64,000 bases of DNA from a bacterium (GTDB taxonomy: Bacteria > Cyanobacteriota > Sericytochromatia > S15B-MN24 > UBA4093): the NCBI GenBank assembly GCA_017744355.1, contig JAGIBK010000002.1, positions 603,001 to 667,000 of the forward strand, written 5' to 3'. Below are positions 53,393 to 63,494 of the stretch, one piece after another. Position 1 is the first letter of the stretch, and the number at the start of each line of letters is the position of its first letter. The position numbers and the translations under genes are program-made. The notes beneath the pieces were generated by a model, which worked only from the letters and a program-made list of their open reading frames with translations, made no database searches and was not told where the DNA came from.

Positions 53393-54799
53393 ATGCAGGA
53401 TACCAAGAGGGCTTCGCTTTTGCTCGGGGCGGTGATGGCCGTCTCGATCGCCGCTGGTTGCCAGGTTTCGCCCGGCACCGTCGGCTCGGCCTCGCAGGCG
53501 GGAGCGGCTCCTGGTGGCAACCTTTACCGCATCGCAGCCAACGGCGCGCAGCGCTACGTCGTGACCTTCAAGCACGAGGAGATCCCCACGGGCTTCGAGG
53601 CCGCCGTCGCCGCTGCAGGCGGCACCTTGCTCCATGCCCTCGACGACATGGGCGTTGCGCTGGTCGTCTCGAGCGAGCCCGGCTTCGCGGCCAAGCTCGA
53701 AAAGGCCCACGGCGTCGAGAGCGTCGAACAGAGCACCCGCCAGGGCCTGGTCCAGAAAGCCTATGCCGCGGGCTTCGATCCGGGCGTCGAGGCGCCGGAC
53801 CCCTCGGGCGCTTCGGGCGAGCCGCTCTCCGGCTACCAGTGGGGCCTTTCGAGCATCCACGCTCCCGAAGTCTGGGACAAGGGCTACACGGGTCACGGCG
53901 TGCGCGTCGCGGTCCTGGACACCGGCGTGGACGAGCAGAACCCGGATCTGGCTCCCAACCTCGATATCCAGCGCAGCGTCTCGTTCGTGCCCGAAGAGCC
54001 GACCTTCTCGGACTTCAACGGTCACGGCAGCCACGTGGCGGGCATCATCGCCGCGGCCAACAACGGCTACGGCGTGACCGGGGTGGCCCCCAAGGCCTCG
54101 ATCATCGCCGTCAAGGTGATGGGCGCCGACGGCTGGGGTGACGATTTCGGGATCCTGCAGGGCATCAAGTACGCGGCGGACCAGGGCGCGCAGGTGATCA
54201 ACATGAGCCTCACCTCGCTCTCGGATGAGCGCCCGACCATCAAGGCCTACCGCCACGCCGCCCGCTACGCCAAGAAGAAGGGCGCCCTCATCGTCGCCGC
54301 CGTCGGCAACAGCGGCATGAGCGGCAAGGACATCGACCCGGCCCTCTTGCCCGCAGAGCTCGACGGGGTGATCGGCGTCTCGGCGGTCGGTCCCCAGAAC
54401 CAGCAGAATTTCGACGCCTTCGCCTTCTATAGCAACTACGGCAAGAAGCTGGTGGACATCGCCGCCCCGGGCGGCGGCGTCGGCTTCGATCCGGCCACCT
54501 TCACCCCGGTGGTCCACACCAAGCGCGACCTGGTCCTGAGCACCTGGAGCACCCAGGCGATCAGCTACTCCGAGGGCGGCTTCGACTTCCAGGCGGCGCC
54601 GCACATGTTCATGGCCGGCACCAGCATGGCCACCCCCCACGTCACCGGCGCGGTCGCCCTGATGCTCCAGGCCAAGCCGCGCCTCTCGCCCGCCGAGGCC
54701 CGCCGCGCCATCCTCAAGGCGGCGGATGACCTGGGTCCGCGCGGCCGTGATGCCTACTACGGCGAGGGCCGCCTCAACGCCCTCGCGGCGATCCGCTAG
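53393..54799 (+). CDS. Subtilisin-family (S8) serine protease, lipoprotein
   Basis: A 468-residue secreted protease with lipobox SIAAGC. ATG at 53393 follows AAGGAGGGCAGG. Residues about 45-120 form an inhibitor-I9-like propeptide (RYVVTFKHEEIP). The S8 domain has Asp (VAVLDTGVD), His (NGHGSHVAG), Asn (VGNSG) and Ser (GTSMATPHVTG). It follows the M50 gene on the same strand but has its own upstream region and a strong terminator, so it is probably separate from the RiPP locus, although leader removal cannot be excluded. Confidence 0.92.
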   Translation: MQDTKRASLLLGAVMAVSIAAGCQVSPGTVGSASQAGAAPGGNLYRIAANGAQRYVVTFKHEEIPTGFEAAVAAAGGTLLHALDDMGVALVVSSEPGFAAKLEKAHGVESVEQSTRQGLVQKAYAAGFDPGVEAPDPSGASGEPLSGYQWGLSSIHAPEVWDKGYTGHGVRVAVLDTGVDEQNPDLAPNLDIQRSVSFVPEEPTFSDFNGHGSHVAGIIAAANNGYGVTGVAPKASIIAVKVMGADGWGDDFGILQGIKYAADQGAQVINMSLTSLSDERPTIKAYRHAARYAKKKGALIVAAVGNSGMSGKDIDPALLPAELDGVIGVSAVGPQNQQNFDAFAFYSNYGKKLVDIAAPGGGVGFDPATFTPVVHTKRDLVLSTWSTQAISYSEGGFDFQAAPHMFMAGTSMATPHVTGAVALMLQAKPRLSPAEARRAILKAADDLGPRGRDAYYGEGRLNALAAIR

Positions 54800-54816
54800 C
54801 GACAGCTTCTCTTCGC

Positions 54817-54856
54817 CCAGCGCCCCTCCGATACGTCGGAGGGGCGCTGGTTTTTT
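54817..54856 (+). terminator. Intrinsic terminator after the subtilase gene
   Basis: A perfect 15-bp stem (CCAGCGCCCCTCCGA) with loop TACG is followed directly by six T residues. Confidence 0.9.
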
Positions 54857-54858
54857 CG

Positions 54859-54887
54859 TTGACAGGTAGGCAAGGAATGATTAAAGT
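54859..54887 (+). promoter_or_regulatory. Sigma-70 promoter of the 54932 lipoprotein gene
   Basis: TTGACA (54859-54864) and TAAAGT (54882-54887) are 17 bases apart in an AT-rich stretch directly after the preceding terminator. Confidence 0.65.
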
Positions 54888-54931
54888 TAATTTAACCCTT
54901 AGTTAAGGATCTCGTTCGTGAAGGAGGCGGC

Positions 54932-55750
54932 ATGAAGACGGCGAAGGCAGGCCTGGCGATCGCACTCTTGCTCAGCGGCTGCGGCCGCGCCGTGGCCCCC
55001 ACGGTTTCGACCGTGCAGCCCCGCGCCGCCGCCCCCGCGCAGGTCGCGGCCAAGGCGCCCGCCACGTCCCTGGTGAGCGCGCCTCTGGCGAGCGCGCCCA
55101 AGGCCACGGCACCGCAGGCCCCCGAAGCCGCCCCCGCCCCCGCCTCCTTCGAGGCCCTCCAGTGGGATCATTTGCGGGCCATCGGGCAGGCCGGCGGCCT
55201 GGTGACCGGCCTTTCGAGCCTCACGGCCGAGGTCCCCGCCTCCTACACCACCCAGATCGTGCCCGAGAGCACCCAGGCTCTGGCCCAGGCCCGCGCCAAG
55301 GCGTGGGCGCCCGATGCTCGCCAGGCCTACATCGGCTGGGGCTTCTGGAAGGTCTCGCTGCTCAGCCGGGTGCGCCACGCCTACTACTCGCCCTCCAAGA
55401 AGAAGGTCCTCAAGCTGGAATACAGCGTGAGCTCGGTCTTCCTCAACCAGTACGAGGACGACGGCGACGGCTACGACCTGGGCTTTTTGGTCCTGCGCGA
55501 CGCCTACGACGTCCACCGCTATCAGGTCAAGGAGGCCCACTCCAAGGCCCGCAGCTACGGCTATCGCCCCGGCAAGAACACCACCGCCGCCCTCCTGAAC
55601 TTCGTCCTGTTGGGGCCCGTCTGGTGCTTCATCGACGATCGCACCTGGGAGCCGACGGTCCTCATCAAGGCCGATTCCGGCGACGTGGTCACGAGCGGGC
55701 CCCTCATGTGGGCGGCTTCTTACCTGATCGGGCGGGCTGCCGCCCAGTAA
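54932..55750 (+). CDS. Lipoprotein of unknown function
   Basis: A 272-residue lipoprotein (lipobox LLLSGC; AAGGAGG before the ATG). An Ala/Pro-rich linker (about 20-75) precedes a folded domain rich in aromatic residues (YIGWGFWKVSLLSRVRHAYYS, NQYEDDGDGYDLGFL). A C-terminal hydrophobic segment follows. The DDGDGYD stretch could bind calcium. No family was recognised. It has its own promoter and lies between a protease and the TPR/outer-membrane operon. Confidence 0.75.
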   Translation: MKTAKAGLAIALLLSGCGRAVAPTVSTVQPRAAAPAQVAAKAPATSLVSAPLASAPKATAPQAPEAAPAPASFEALQWDHLRAIGQAGGLVTGLSSLTAEVPASYTTQIVPESTQALAQARAKAWAPDARQAYIGWGFWKVSLLSRVRHAYYSPSKKKVLKLEYSVSSVFLNQYEDDGDGYDLGFLVLRDAYDVHRYQVKEAHSKARSYGYRPGKNTTAALLNFVLLGPVWCFIDDRTWEPTVLIKADSGDVVTSGPLMWAASYLIGRAAAQ

Positions 55751-55934
55751 GGGGGCGCCGAACGCCCTTCTTGAGGCCTTGCTGCCGCTTGCCGGGCGCC
55801 TTTACAGCCTCTAGCCCCCCTTCTATAATAGGAGCCGCTTGGGGCGCCTCACGACACCGTTCCTCCGCGCCGCTCGGCGGCCCACGGAGGGGATAGCCGG
55901 GTGTCGGGTGGCGCTCTTTGAAGAGGGCTCCATC

Positions 55935-58928
55935 TTGGCTAATCGCTCGAAATTCCGCCTCCAGCTGGCGCTTGCGCTCGCCATCGGTCTGACGGCCCCC
56001 ATGGCCGCGCCCGCGCTCGCTTCGGGCGCGGCCGACTACGACTGGGCGCGGCTCGACGCCTTGATCCGTCACCAGGCCTTTCAGGTCGCCCGCCAGACGC
56101 TGCAGGGCGACCTTGAAGCGTTAAAGGGAGAGGACCGCGAGCGCGGCCGCTTCCTGCTCGGCATGACCGAGCGTCACTTGGGGAACGGAGTCGCCAGCCG
56201 CGCGCTGCTCGAGGCCGTTCCGACCCAGAGCCTCTGGTACCTGCGCGCCCAGAAGGAATTGGTGCTGCTCGATCGCGCCGAGGGTCGCCACGAGGCGGCG
56301 GATGTGACGCTCGAGCGCCTCTTGCCCCAATTGACCGGCCTGGAGCGTGACGATGCGGGCCTAGAGCTTGCCGACGATCGCTTCTCGCGCGGGGTCTACG
56401 AGCAGGCCCTGGTGGCCTACCAGCGGGTGACCGACGAGAGCAAGGATCCTGCGCGCCGCGAGCATGCGGCTTACGCCATCGGCTGGTGCTACGAGCGCCT
56501 GTCGAACCCCGCGCGCGCCATCTGGTCCTGGAAGGAGGCCGTGCGCCTCTTCCCCGAGAGCCTGCAGGCCAAGCCCGCACGCCTGATGCTCGCCAATCAG
56601 TACCTGAAGCTGGGCAAGCCCTTGCTTGCGAGCGACGAGCTGCGGGCCCTGGCCGAGAGCACCCAGGACCTGGAGCTTGCGGCGCGCGCCCAGTTCGTCG
56701 CGGGCGAGGGCTACGCGGCGGTGGGCAACTGGAAGCTCGCCGGCGCCGCCTACGCCATGGTCAAGCCCGGCACCCGCTGGAGCGAGCCTGCCGAGTACGG
56801 CGAGGCTTACGCCCGCTGGCAATCGGGTGATACCAAGGGTGCCAAGCCCGCGCTGGAGCGGTGGCTGACGAAGTACCCCAAGAGCGCGACGCGCCCGGCC
56901 GTCCTCTACGCCCTGGGCCGGGTCCAGCTGGAGCTTTCCAACCCCGCGCAGGCCCGCGCCGCTTTCGAGAAGGCGGTCGCCGAGCCCGGCTCGGGCGTCT
57001 ACGAGGAGCTGAGCCTCTTCGGGCTCGCCGAGCTGGACTACAACGACGGGCGCTTTGCGGCGTGCGTCGAGCGCGCCAAGCGGCTGCTTGCAGCCTATCC
57101 CGCCTCGGTCCAGCGCGGGCCGGCCCGCTGGCTCTTGGCCGAGAGCCTACTTGCCCTCAAGCGCATCGACGAGGCGATCGCGATCTACACCGACCTCGCC
57201 AAGCGCGAGGGCGATCTCTCCTTCTTAGAAGGCAAGGGTGATGCGGTCACCTTCCGCCTCGGCCTGGCGCACTTCCGCACCGGCGAGTACGCGGCGGCGA
57301 CCTCCTACCTCAAGGACGTCACCGACGGTCGCTACGGCCAAGAGGCCCTCTACTGGCTCGCCGAAGCCACCTACCGCACCGGCGATTACGCCGGCGCTCT
57401 TGGCCACTACGCCCGCTTCCTCAAGGCCTACCCCGGCTCGGACAAGGCCCCCGAGGCGGCCTACGGCCAGGCCTACAGCGCCTATCAGCTCAAGCGCTAC
57501 GGCGAGGCCCTCAAGCTCTTCAAGCAGGCGAGCGATACCCTTCGCTCCGCCTCCCTGCGCCAGGACGCCATGATCCGCCTGGGCGGCCTCCAACTCAACG
57601 CCCACGACTGGGCGGCGGCCGAGGCGACCTACGGGGCGCTCTACGGTAGCCAGCTCGCCGCCGACTCCATGCCGGACGTCCTCTTTGGCCTCGCCTGGGC
57701 GACCTACCGCAAGGGCAACGCCGCCGAGGCGCTCAAGCTGGCCGATACCTTCATCGAGCGCTTCGGCGAAAACGCCAAGCTGAACCGGGTGCGCTCGATC
57801 GCAGGCCAGGCCGCTTTCCGCCTGGCCAAGTACCCGGTGGCGGTCGCGCGCTTCGAGGCGGTCCTCAAGGATCCCCAGGCCACCGCCGAGGAGCGCTCGG
57901 ACGCCCAGGCCCGCATCGGGGCGGCCTACTTCAACGCCCAGCAGTTCGACCAGGCGGCAGATGTCTATCAGGCCATCTACGCCGATCTGGAGCGCCCCAA
58001 GGCCGAGCGCGAGCAGATCGCCCAGCCGCTGGTCCAGGCCCGCATCGCCAAGGGCGATTGGGACGAGGCGCGGCGCATCGCCCTCGAGGCGAGCGGCTCG
58101 CTGTGGGCGGGGGATGCCCTCTCCCGCATTGCCCAGGGCTACCTGGACAAGGGGCGCGCCGACGACGCCGTCCGGGCGCTCGATGCGATCGAGTCGCCGA
58201 CCACCGACCAGCGCTACCTGCTCGCCAAGGCCTACTTCGCGGCCTCGAACCACGAGGCGGGCCTCGCGACCCTGGACGCCCTGGCGCGTCTGCCGGGGCC
58301 CCAGCAGATCGCCTGGACGGTCGAGCTCGCCGATCGCTACCTGGCTGCCAACGAGCCCGCTCGGGCCCAGGAGACCTACGACCTCTTGGCCAAGCTCCAG
58401 CCCGGTCATCCGGCGGTTCTAAAGGGCGCGGTGGCGGTGGCGACGGCCTACGCCAAGATCGGGCGCGACCAGCTCGCTCTGGACGCCTACCGGGAGCTCG
58501 CCAAGCGTTTCGCGTCCCGTGCGGACGTGGCGTCGGTCGCCTACCTCCGCATCGGCCAGCTGGAGCTGAAGCGGGGCAACCATACCGAGGCGGCCCTCGC
58601 TTATCGCCAGGCCGAGAAGGCGGGCCCCGCGGGGTCGCTCGGGGCCGTGCAGGCCCGCTACTGGCTGGGCTACGCCCTGGTGGCCGGCAAGCGCTACGAG
58701 GACGCGGCCATCGAGCTCGAAAAGCTCAAGGTGCCGGCCACGGTGGGCCGCGAGTGGCAAGCCCTCGCCTGGCTCAAGCAGGGAGAAGCCTACGAGCACC
58801 TGCGCCGCTGGAAGGATGCCGAGAAGGTGTACCGCCAGGTGGCGAACGGCGCTACGCTGCCTGCCGCCGAGCGCAAGGAGGCGAGTGAGCGCCTCAAGTG
58901 GATCGACCAGAACGTGAACAGGAGGTAG
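55935..58928 (+). CDS. Large secreted TPR-repeat protein
   Basis: A 997-residue protein made almost entirely of tetratricopeptide repeats (for example ALYWLAEATYRTGDYAGALG, AAYGQAYSAYQLKRYGEALK). A signal peptide precedes them (ALALAIGLTAPMAAPALA). TTG at 55935 is chosen, with GAGGG nearby. It forms an operon with the outer-membrane protein (2-base gap) and a TonB-like gene, so it is probably a periplasmic scaffold for envelope transport or assembly. Confidence 0.85.
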   Translation: MANRSKFRLQLALALAIGLTAPMAAPALASGAADYDWARLDALIRHQAFQVARQTLQGDLEALKGEDRERGRFLLGMTERHLGNGVASRALLEAVPTQSLWYLRAQKELVLLDRAEGRHEAADVTLERLLPQLTGLERDDAGLELADDRFSRGVYEQALVAYQRVTDESKDPARREHAAYAIGWCYERLSNPARAIWSWKEAVRLFPESLQAKPARLMLANQYLKLGKPLLASDELRALAESTQDLELAARAQFVAGEGYAAVGNWKLAGAAYAMVKPGTRWSEPAEYGEAYARWQSGDTKGAKPALERWLTKYPKSATRPAVLYALGRVQLELSNPAQARAAFEKAVAEPGSGVYEELSLFGLAELDYNDGRFAACVERAKRLLAAYPASVQRGPARWLLAESLLALKRIDEAIAIYTDLAKREGDLSFLEGKGDAVTFRLGLAHFRTGEYAAATSYLKDVTDGRYGQEALYWLAEATYRTGDYAGALGHYARFLKAYPGSDKAPEAAYGQAYSAYQLKRYGEALKLFKQASDTLRSASLRQDAMIRLGGLQLNAHDWAAAEATYGALYGSQLAADSMPDVLFGLAWATYRKGNAAEALKLADTFIERFGENAKLNRVRSIAGQAAFRLAKYPVAVARFEAVLKDPQATAEERSDAQARIGAAYFNAQQFDQAADVYQAIYADLERPKAEREQIAQPLVQARIAKGDWDEARRIALEASGSLWAGDALSRIAQGYLDKGRADDAVRALDAIESPTTDQRYLLAKAYFAASNHEAGLATLDALARLPGPQQIAWTVELADRYLAANEPARAQETYDLLAKLQPGHPAVLKGAVAVATAYAKIGRDQLALDAYRELAKRFASRADVASVAYLRIGQLELKRGNHTEAALAYRQAEKAGPAGSLGAVQARYWLGYALVAGKRYEDAAIELEKLKVPATVGREWQALAWLKQGEAYEHLRRWKDAEKVYRQVANGATLPAAERKEASERLKWIDQNVNRR

Positions 58929-58930
58929 CC

Positions 58931-60598
58931 GTGAGCCGCTGGATCGCAACGACCTGCACGGCTTTGACACTCGCCGGCACCTTCGCGCTCGGCGCCCACG
59001 CGGCGCCGGCCCCCGCCGAGGCTCCGAGCGCTCCCAAGCCGACCCTCGAGAACGCCGAGAAGCTGCCGGTGGACTTGCCCTCGGTCCTCATCCGAGGCGA
59101 GGACGAGACCGCCGGCCCCCTGATGCCGGGCAACAAGCTCTCGCCCGACGAGCCCGGGGCCATCCCCTTCACCCTGCCGCGCCCCCGCACGGCCCTCGAC
59201 CTGGAACGCTACATGGCCCAGGCGTCCGAGAGCGTCGTGCCGGCGATTTCGCCAGCGCGCGAGCGCATGGCCCAGCCGCGGCCGGGCTACGGCGAGATTC
59301 GCCTGGGCACCATGGGGCCGCACTTCTACGACGTGGGCGCCTACCTGGGCCGGGCCGTTACCCTGCCGGCGGGCTTGCCCGTCGGCGGCGGAACGATCCT
59401 CGGTGAGCTCGAGGGCCAGACCGCCGCGGGCATGACGCCCACGGCGGGGGACTGGTCCCACTGGCGCCTCGGCCTCTCGGCGGCCACCGAGTCGGCCGGG
59501 GTGGGCTTCGCCCTGAACCGTCGTTCGACCCTGGTTTCCGCGGGAGCAGGGGACACGGCCGCCGAAGGGCTTGCCCTCAACGGCCGCTACCGCCTCTTGG
59601 ACCTGGAGCTGCGCCTGGAGACGGGCGGCGGACGCCTCTTGGGCCCTGCCGCCTACGGGATCGACAGCCACGTGGCCGAGGGAACCCTTTCGGGCACCTG
59701 GCGGCCGGCGCTCGGTCTCGCGGACCAGGAAATCGAGGTGGGCGCCACCATCGGTCACCGCCAGACCGAGAAGCGCGCGGATCCGCTCTTCATGCTGTCG
59801 GTGGCGGACGAGTGGGCCTTCCTGCCGCAGTGGAGCCTGAACGCCTCGCTCGAGGCGGGCCGCCGCTTCGAAGAAGGGGTGATCGAGCCGGGCCTCGCCC
59901 TGCGCTACCGTCCTTCGGATGCGACCGAGCTGATGGCCGGCCTGCGCGCCCAGAGCACCATGCCGACCTTCGAGGCCCTCTACCTCTCGCGCCGCTTCGT
60001 GGGCGGCAACGGAGCCCTGCTCGATCAGCGCGTGCCTTTGCGCGTGGATCTCGCGGCGACCCATCGCCTGGACGATCGCTGGTTTTCCCAGGCGAGCCTC
60101 TCCTACATGGCCGCCGAGCGCTGGATCGCCTGGCGCGCCATGCCCGGAGCCCCCGGGCTCTGGCAGCCCTTCAACCCGGGTCTTGCGGGGGATACCGGCA
60201 GTGCCGCCCAGCAGGCGACCGAGGGCGAGCTCGCCGTGCAGTACCGGGCCTGGGACGACGCGGCCCAGCGCTTCTTCTACCGCTGGCAGACGGTTCAGCC
60301 CCTCGGCGAGATCCGCCAGGAGGCCGGCACCGCTCACGAGAGCACCTGGCTTTCTGGTAAACTGAAGTTGGATCTCGGGGCTTCGATCGTGCTGCAGCAG
60401 CTTGGCGAAGGCCAGACCTCGGCCCAGACGGCGACGGGCTACCAGGCCCTCGTCCGGGGGCAGGGGACTTATCGCCTGACCGACGATCTCGCCCTTTACC
60501 TGCGCGCCGACGCCCTCCCGCTCAAGCAGGAGCAGCCGGCCCTCAACTTCTTCGCCCCCGACGCGCTCGCCGTCGTCGGCTTCTCGTTCGGATTCTAG
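58931..60598 (+). CDS. Outer-membrane beta-barrel protein
   Basis: A 555-residue protein with a signal peptide (LAGTFALGAHA) and alternating amphipathic strands from about residue 120 to the end. It finishes in GFSFGF, the terminal-Phe signal recognised by the BAM machinery. It resembles a TonB-dependent receptor barrel, but no plug domain was seen. GTG start with AGGAGG six bases upstream. Cotranscription with a TonB-like gene suggests active uptake or a surface-assembly role. It is direct evidence for a diderm envelope. Confidence 0.8.
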   Translation: MSRWIATTCTALTLAGTFALGAHAAPAPAEAPSAPKPTLENAEKLPVDLPSVLIRGEDETAGPLMPGNKLSPDEPGAIPFTLPRPRTALDLERYMAQASESVVPAISPARERMAQPRPGYGEIRLGTMGPHFYDVGAYLGRAVTLPAGLPVGGGTILGELEGQTAAGMTPTAGDWSHWRLGLSAATESAGVGFALNRRSTLVSAGAGDTAAEGLALNGRYRLLDLELRLETGGGRLLGPAAYGIDSHVAEGTLSGTWRPALGLADQEIEVGATIGHRQTEKRADPLFMLSVADEWAFLPQWSLNASLEAGRRFEEGVIEPGLALRYRPSDATELMAGLRAQSTMPTFEALYLSRRFVGGNGALLDQRVPLRVDLAATHRLDDRWFSQASLSYMAAERWIAWRAMPGAPGLWQPFNPGLAGDTGSAAQQATEGELAVQYRAWDDAAQRFFYRWQTVQPLGEIRQEAGTAHESTWLSGKLKLDLGASIVLQQLGEGQTSAQTATGYQALVRGQGTYRLTDDLALYLRADALPLKQEQPALNFFAPDALAVVGFSFGF

Positions 60599-60607
60599 GA
60601 GAGCGCC

Positions 60608-61477
60608 GTGGCCCCCACCACGACCCAGCCGCCCCGCAAGCGAAAGCCCCGCGCGCTCGCACCGACCGTGCCGGCGCTCGCGCTCGCTGGGGCCACGCCC
60701 ACTCCGCGCACGTGGCTCGCCTCTCTTGGGGCCCACGCGCTCATCTTGCTCTTGCTCGCGTGGGCGGTCGGTGCCGAGCGCCCCATCGAGCCCCCGTCGC
60801 AGCCCATCGAGCTGGTTGACGTGGTCACCGACGGCCCGGTGGGTGACACCAAGGGCCCCGCGAGCGATCGCCCCACGGCCAAGGACGTGGCCCAGCGGGT
60901 GCTGCCGGACGCCCCCGTCGAGCGCCATGCGGACCGCAAGGTGCCGGTCGAGGCTCCGCGCAAGGCGCCGACCTCGCAGGCCCCGGCCCCCAAGGCGCCC
61001 GTTCCCAAGCAGGTCCAGCCCAGGCCCGACTACGACGCCCTGCTCGCCCAGCGCGAGGCCAAGGACCGCGCGCGCGAGGCTTCGCGCCTGGGCTCGCTCG
61101 CCTCGGCAGCCGAGAACTCCTTGGCGTCGGACGGCGGGGAGGATTCCACCGCCGAGAGCCCGCACCGCGGCGGCAGCGTCGACTCGGGTACGGGCCTGAC
61201 CGGGGATCTCGGTCAGCGCCGCATCATCGAGCAGCATCCGCCCTCTTATCCCGCTTCGGCCCAGCGCCTAGGGGTCGAGGGCGACGTGCGCCTCAGGGTC
61301 TGGGTCAGCGCCGAAGGCCGCGTGAGCCGCGTCGAGGTCGTGCGCCTGTCGGGCACCCCCGAGATGGACCGCCGCGCCGTGGATGCGCTCAAGCGCTGGC
61401 GCTTCGCTCCCTTACCCGATGGTGCCGCCCCCGTGACCCAGTGGGGCGAGATCACCCTGCGCTTCCGCCTGGATTGA
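60608..61477 (+). CDS. TonB-family energy transducer
   Basis: A 289-residue inner-membrane protein. One N-terminal helix (about 35-58, ALILLLLAWAVGA), a long Pro/Lys/Ala-rich periplasmic spacer, and a C-terminal TonB domain (about 205-289; PPSYPASAQRLGVEGDVRLR, VDALKRWRFAPL). It passes proton-motive energy from ExbB/ExbD, which are not in this window, to an outer-membrane partner, probably the barrel encoded just upstream. GTG start with GGAGAG upstream. Confidence 0.9.
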   Translation: MAPTTTQPPRKRKPRALAPTVPALALAGATPTPRTWLASLGAHALILLLLAWAVGAERPIEPPSQPIELVDVVTDGPVGDTKGPASDRPTAKDVAQRVLPDAPVERHADRKVPVEAPRKAPTSQAPAPKAPVPKQVQPRPDYDALLAQREAKDRAREASRLGSLASAAENSLASDGGEDSTAESPHRGGSVDSGTGLTGDLGQRRIIEQHPPSYPASAQRLGVEGDVRLRVWVSAEGRVSRVEVVRLSGTPEMDRRAVDALKRWRFAPLPDGAAPVTQWGEITLRFRLD

Positions 61478-61497
61478 TGCCCACAGGAGACCGCCGG

Positions 61498-63480
61498 GTG
61501 AACCCCCACGACGCCAACACGCCGCCACGCATCCTCTACACCTCGCGCCTCAACCCCAACGGCGCGATCCTCCAGGCACAGGCGCAAGACGGCTTCACCT
61601 GGCGCACGGTCGATACGCTCGCCGACTTGCGCTACGAGGGGGGCGAGAGCGCCAAGCTCCTGGTGGTGGACCGTCACCTGATGGCGACGGGCGACCCGCT
61701 CACCCTGCGCGAGATCGCAGCCCTCTGGGGCTCGTCCGGCGTGCTGGTCTGCTCGTACCCGGAAGGGGAGGACGCGCCTGCCGACGTGCCCGAGGACCTG
61801 CTCTGGGGCTACTTGCGCGAGCCTTACCACGCGCGGGGCTTTTCGAAGCTGGTCGATAACGCCTTCCAGTTCATCCTCAACCGCCTGGAGACGGAACGAT
61901 CGCGCCAGGAGCTGCGCGAGTACGCCGTCAAGCTCCAGGAGCTGAACGCCATCGGGATCGCCCTCTCGTCCGAGCGCGACCCGGACAAGCTCCTGGATCT
62001 GATCCTCAAGAAGAGCCGCGACATCGTCTACGCGGATGCGGGCAGCCTGTATCTGGTGGAGCGCAAGGACGCGAACGGCCCCAAGCTGCGCTTCAAGCTC
62101 TCCCAGAACGACACCTTCCCGTTCGCCTACCAAGAGTTCACCATGCCGATCTCGCGCCAGAGCCTCGCGGGCTATGTGGCGCTGACCGGGCATGCCTTGA
62201 ACCTGGAGGACGTGTACCACCTGCCGGAAGGGGCCGAGTACGCCTTCGATCGCACCTTCGATCGCAGGACGGGCTACCGCACCAAGTCCATGCTGGTGAT
62301 CCCGATGCGCAACCGCAGCAACGAGACTATCGGCATCCTCCAGCTGATCAATCGCAAGCGCCGCCGCGACACCCTGCTCGACGAGCCCCACCTGATGGAG
62401 CGAGAGGTCATCCCCTTCGACCCGCTGCACGAGGAGCTGGTGCTGAGCCTCGCGAGCCAGGCTGCGGTCGCCATCGAGAACAACTCCCTGTACCAGGATA
62501 TCGAGGGGCTGTTCGAGGGCTTCGTCAACGCTTCGGTCACCGCCATCGAGAGCCGCGACCCGACCACCTCGGGTCACTCGGCCCGGGTGGCCAACCTGAC
62601 GGTCGCCCTGGCGGAGCTGGTGGATGGCCTGGACCACGGCCCCTTCCGGGACGTGCACTTCAGCCGCGACCAGATCCGGGAGGTGCGCTACGCCTCCTTG
62701 CTCCACGACTTCGGCAAGGTAGGGGTCCGCGAGGAGGTCCTGGTCAAGGCCAAGAAGCTCTATCCCCTCAAGCTGGAGCTGATCCAGAGCCGGTTCCACT
62801 TCGTGCGGCAGGCGCTCGAGACCCGTGATAGCCGCAGCCGGCTCGACTACGTGCTCGCCAAGGGCCGCGAGGCTTACCTTTCTGAGCTGCCGCGCTTCGA
62901 CGCGACGCTCGCCCACGAGCTCGCGGCTTTGGACGAGTACCTCCGCATCATCCTGGAGGCCAACGAGCCCACGGTGCTGGAAGAAGGCAGCTTCCTTCGC
63001 CTGATGGAGATCGCTCAGCACACCTACCGGGACCTTTACGGATCCGAGCAGCCTCTCTTGCTGCCGGACGAAGTGCGCCAGCTATCGATCCGGCGCGGCA
63101 GCCTGGACGAGAGCGAGCGTCGTGAGATCGAGCGCCACGTTTCCCATACCTATCGCTTCTTGAGCCAGATCCCCTGGACCAGCGATCTGGCGCGCGTCCC
63201 CGATATCGCCTACGCGCACCACGAGAAGCTCAACGGCAAGGGCTATCCCCAGGCGCTCGCCGACGAGGGCATCCCGGTCCAGTCGAAGATGATGGCGATC
63301 GCCGACATCTTCGACGCGCTGACCGCGAGCGATCGCCCCTACAAGAAGGCCGTGCCGCTCGAAAGAGCGCTCGACATCCTGCACTTCGAGGCCAAGGACC
63401 ACCACATCGACGCCCAGCTCCTCGATCTGTTCATCGACTATCGGATCTTCGAGCAGGGGCGTATCATCCACCCGGCATAA
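61498..63480 (+). CDS. GAF and HD-GYP domain protein
   Basis: A 660-residue cytoplasmic protein. An N-terminal receiver-like region (about 10-120; RILYTSRLNPNG, LLVVDRHLM) is followed by a GAF domain (about 150-330), then an HD-GYP domain with HSARVANL, LLHDFGKVGV, a long insert, and HHEKLNGKGYP. It probably hydrolyses c-di-GMP in response to a signal bound by the GAF domain. GTG at 61498 with AGGAGA seven bases upstream is preferred; ATG at 61477 overlaps the TonB stop. Confidence 0.88.
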   Translation: MNPHDANTPPRILYTSRLNPNGAILQAQAQDGFTWRTVDTLADLRYEGGESAKLLVVDRHLMATGDPLTLREIAALWGSSGVLVCSYPEGEDAPADVPEDLLWGYLREPYHARGFSKLVDNAFQFILNRLETERSRQELREYAVKLQELNAIGIALSSERDPDKLLDLILKKSRDIVYADAGSLYLVERKDANGPKLRFKLSQNDTFPFAYQEFTMPISRQSLAGYVALTGHALNLEDVYHLPEGAEYAFDRTFDRRTGYRTKSMLVIPMRNRSNETIGILQLINRKRRRDTLLDEPHLMEREVIPFDPLHEELVLSLASQAAVAIENNSLYQDIEGLFEGFVNASVTAIESRDPTTSGHSARVANLTVALAELVDGLDHGPFRDVHFSRDQIREVRYASLLHDFGKVGVREEVLVKAKKLYPLKLELIQSRFHFVRQALETRDSRSRLDYVLAKGREAYLSELPRFDATLAHELAALDEYLRIILEANEPTVLEEGSFLRLMEIAQHTYRDLYGSEQPLLLPDEVRQLSIRRGSLDESERREIERHVSHTYRFLSQIPWTSDLARVPDIAYAHHEKLNGKGYPQALADEGIPVQSKMMAIADIFDALTASDRPYKKAVPLERALDILHFEAKDHHIDAQLLDLFIDYRIFEQGRIIHPA

Positions 63481-63494
63481 GAGGAGAGACGACC

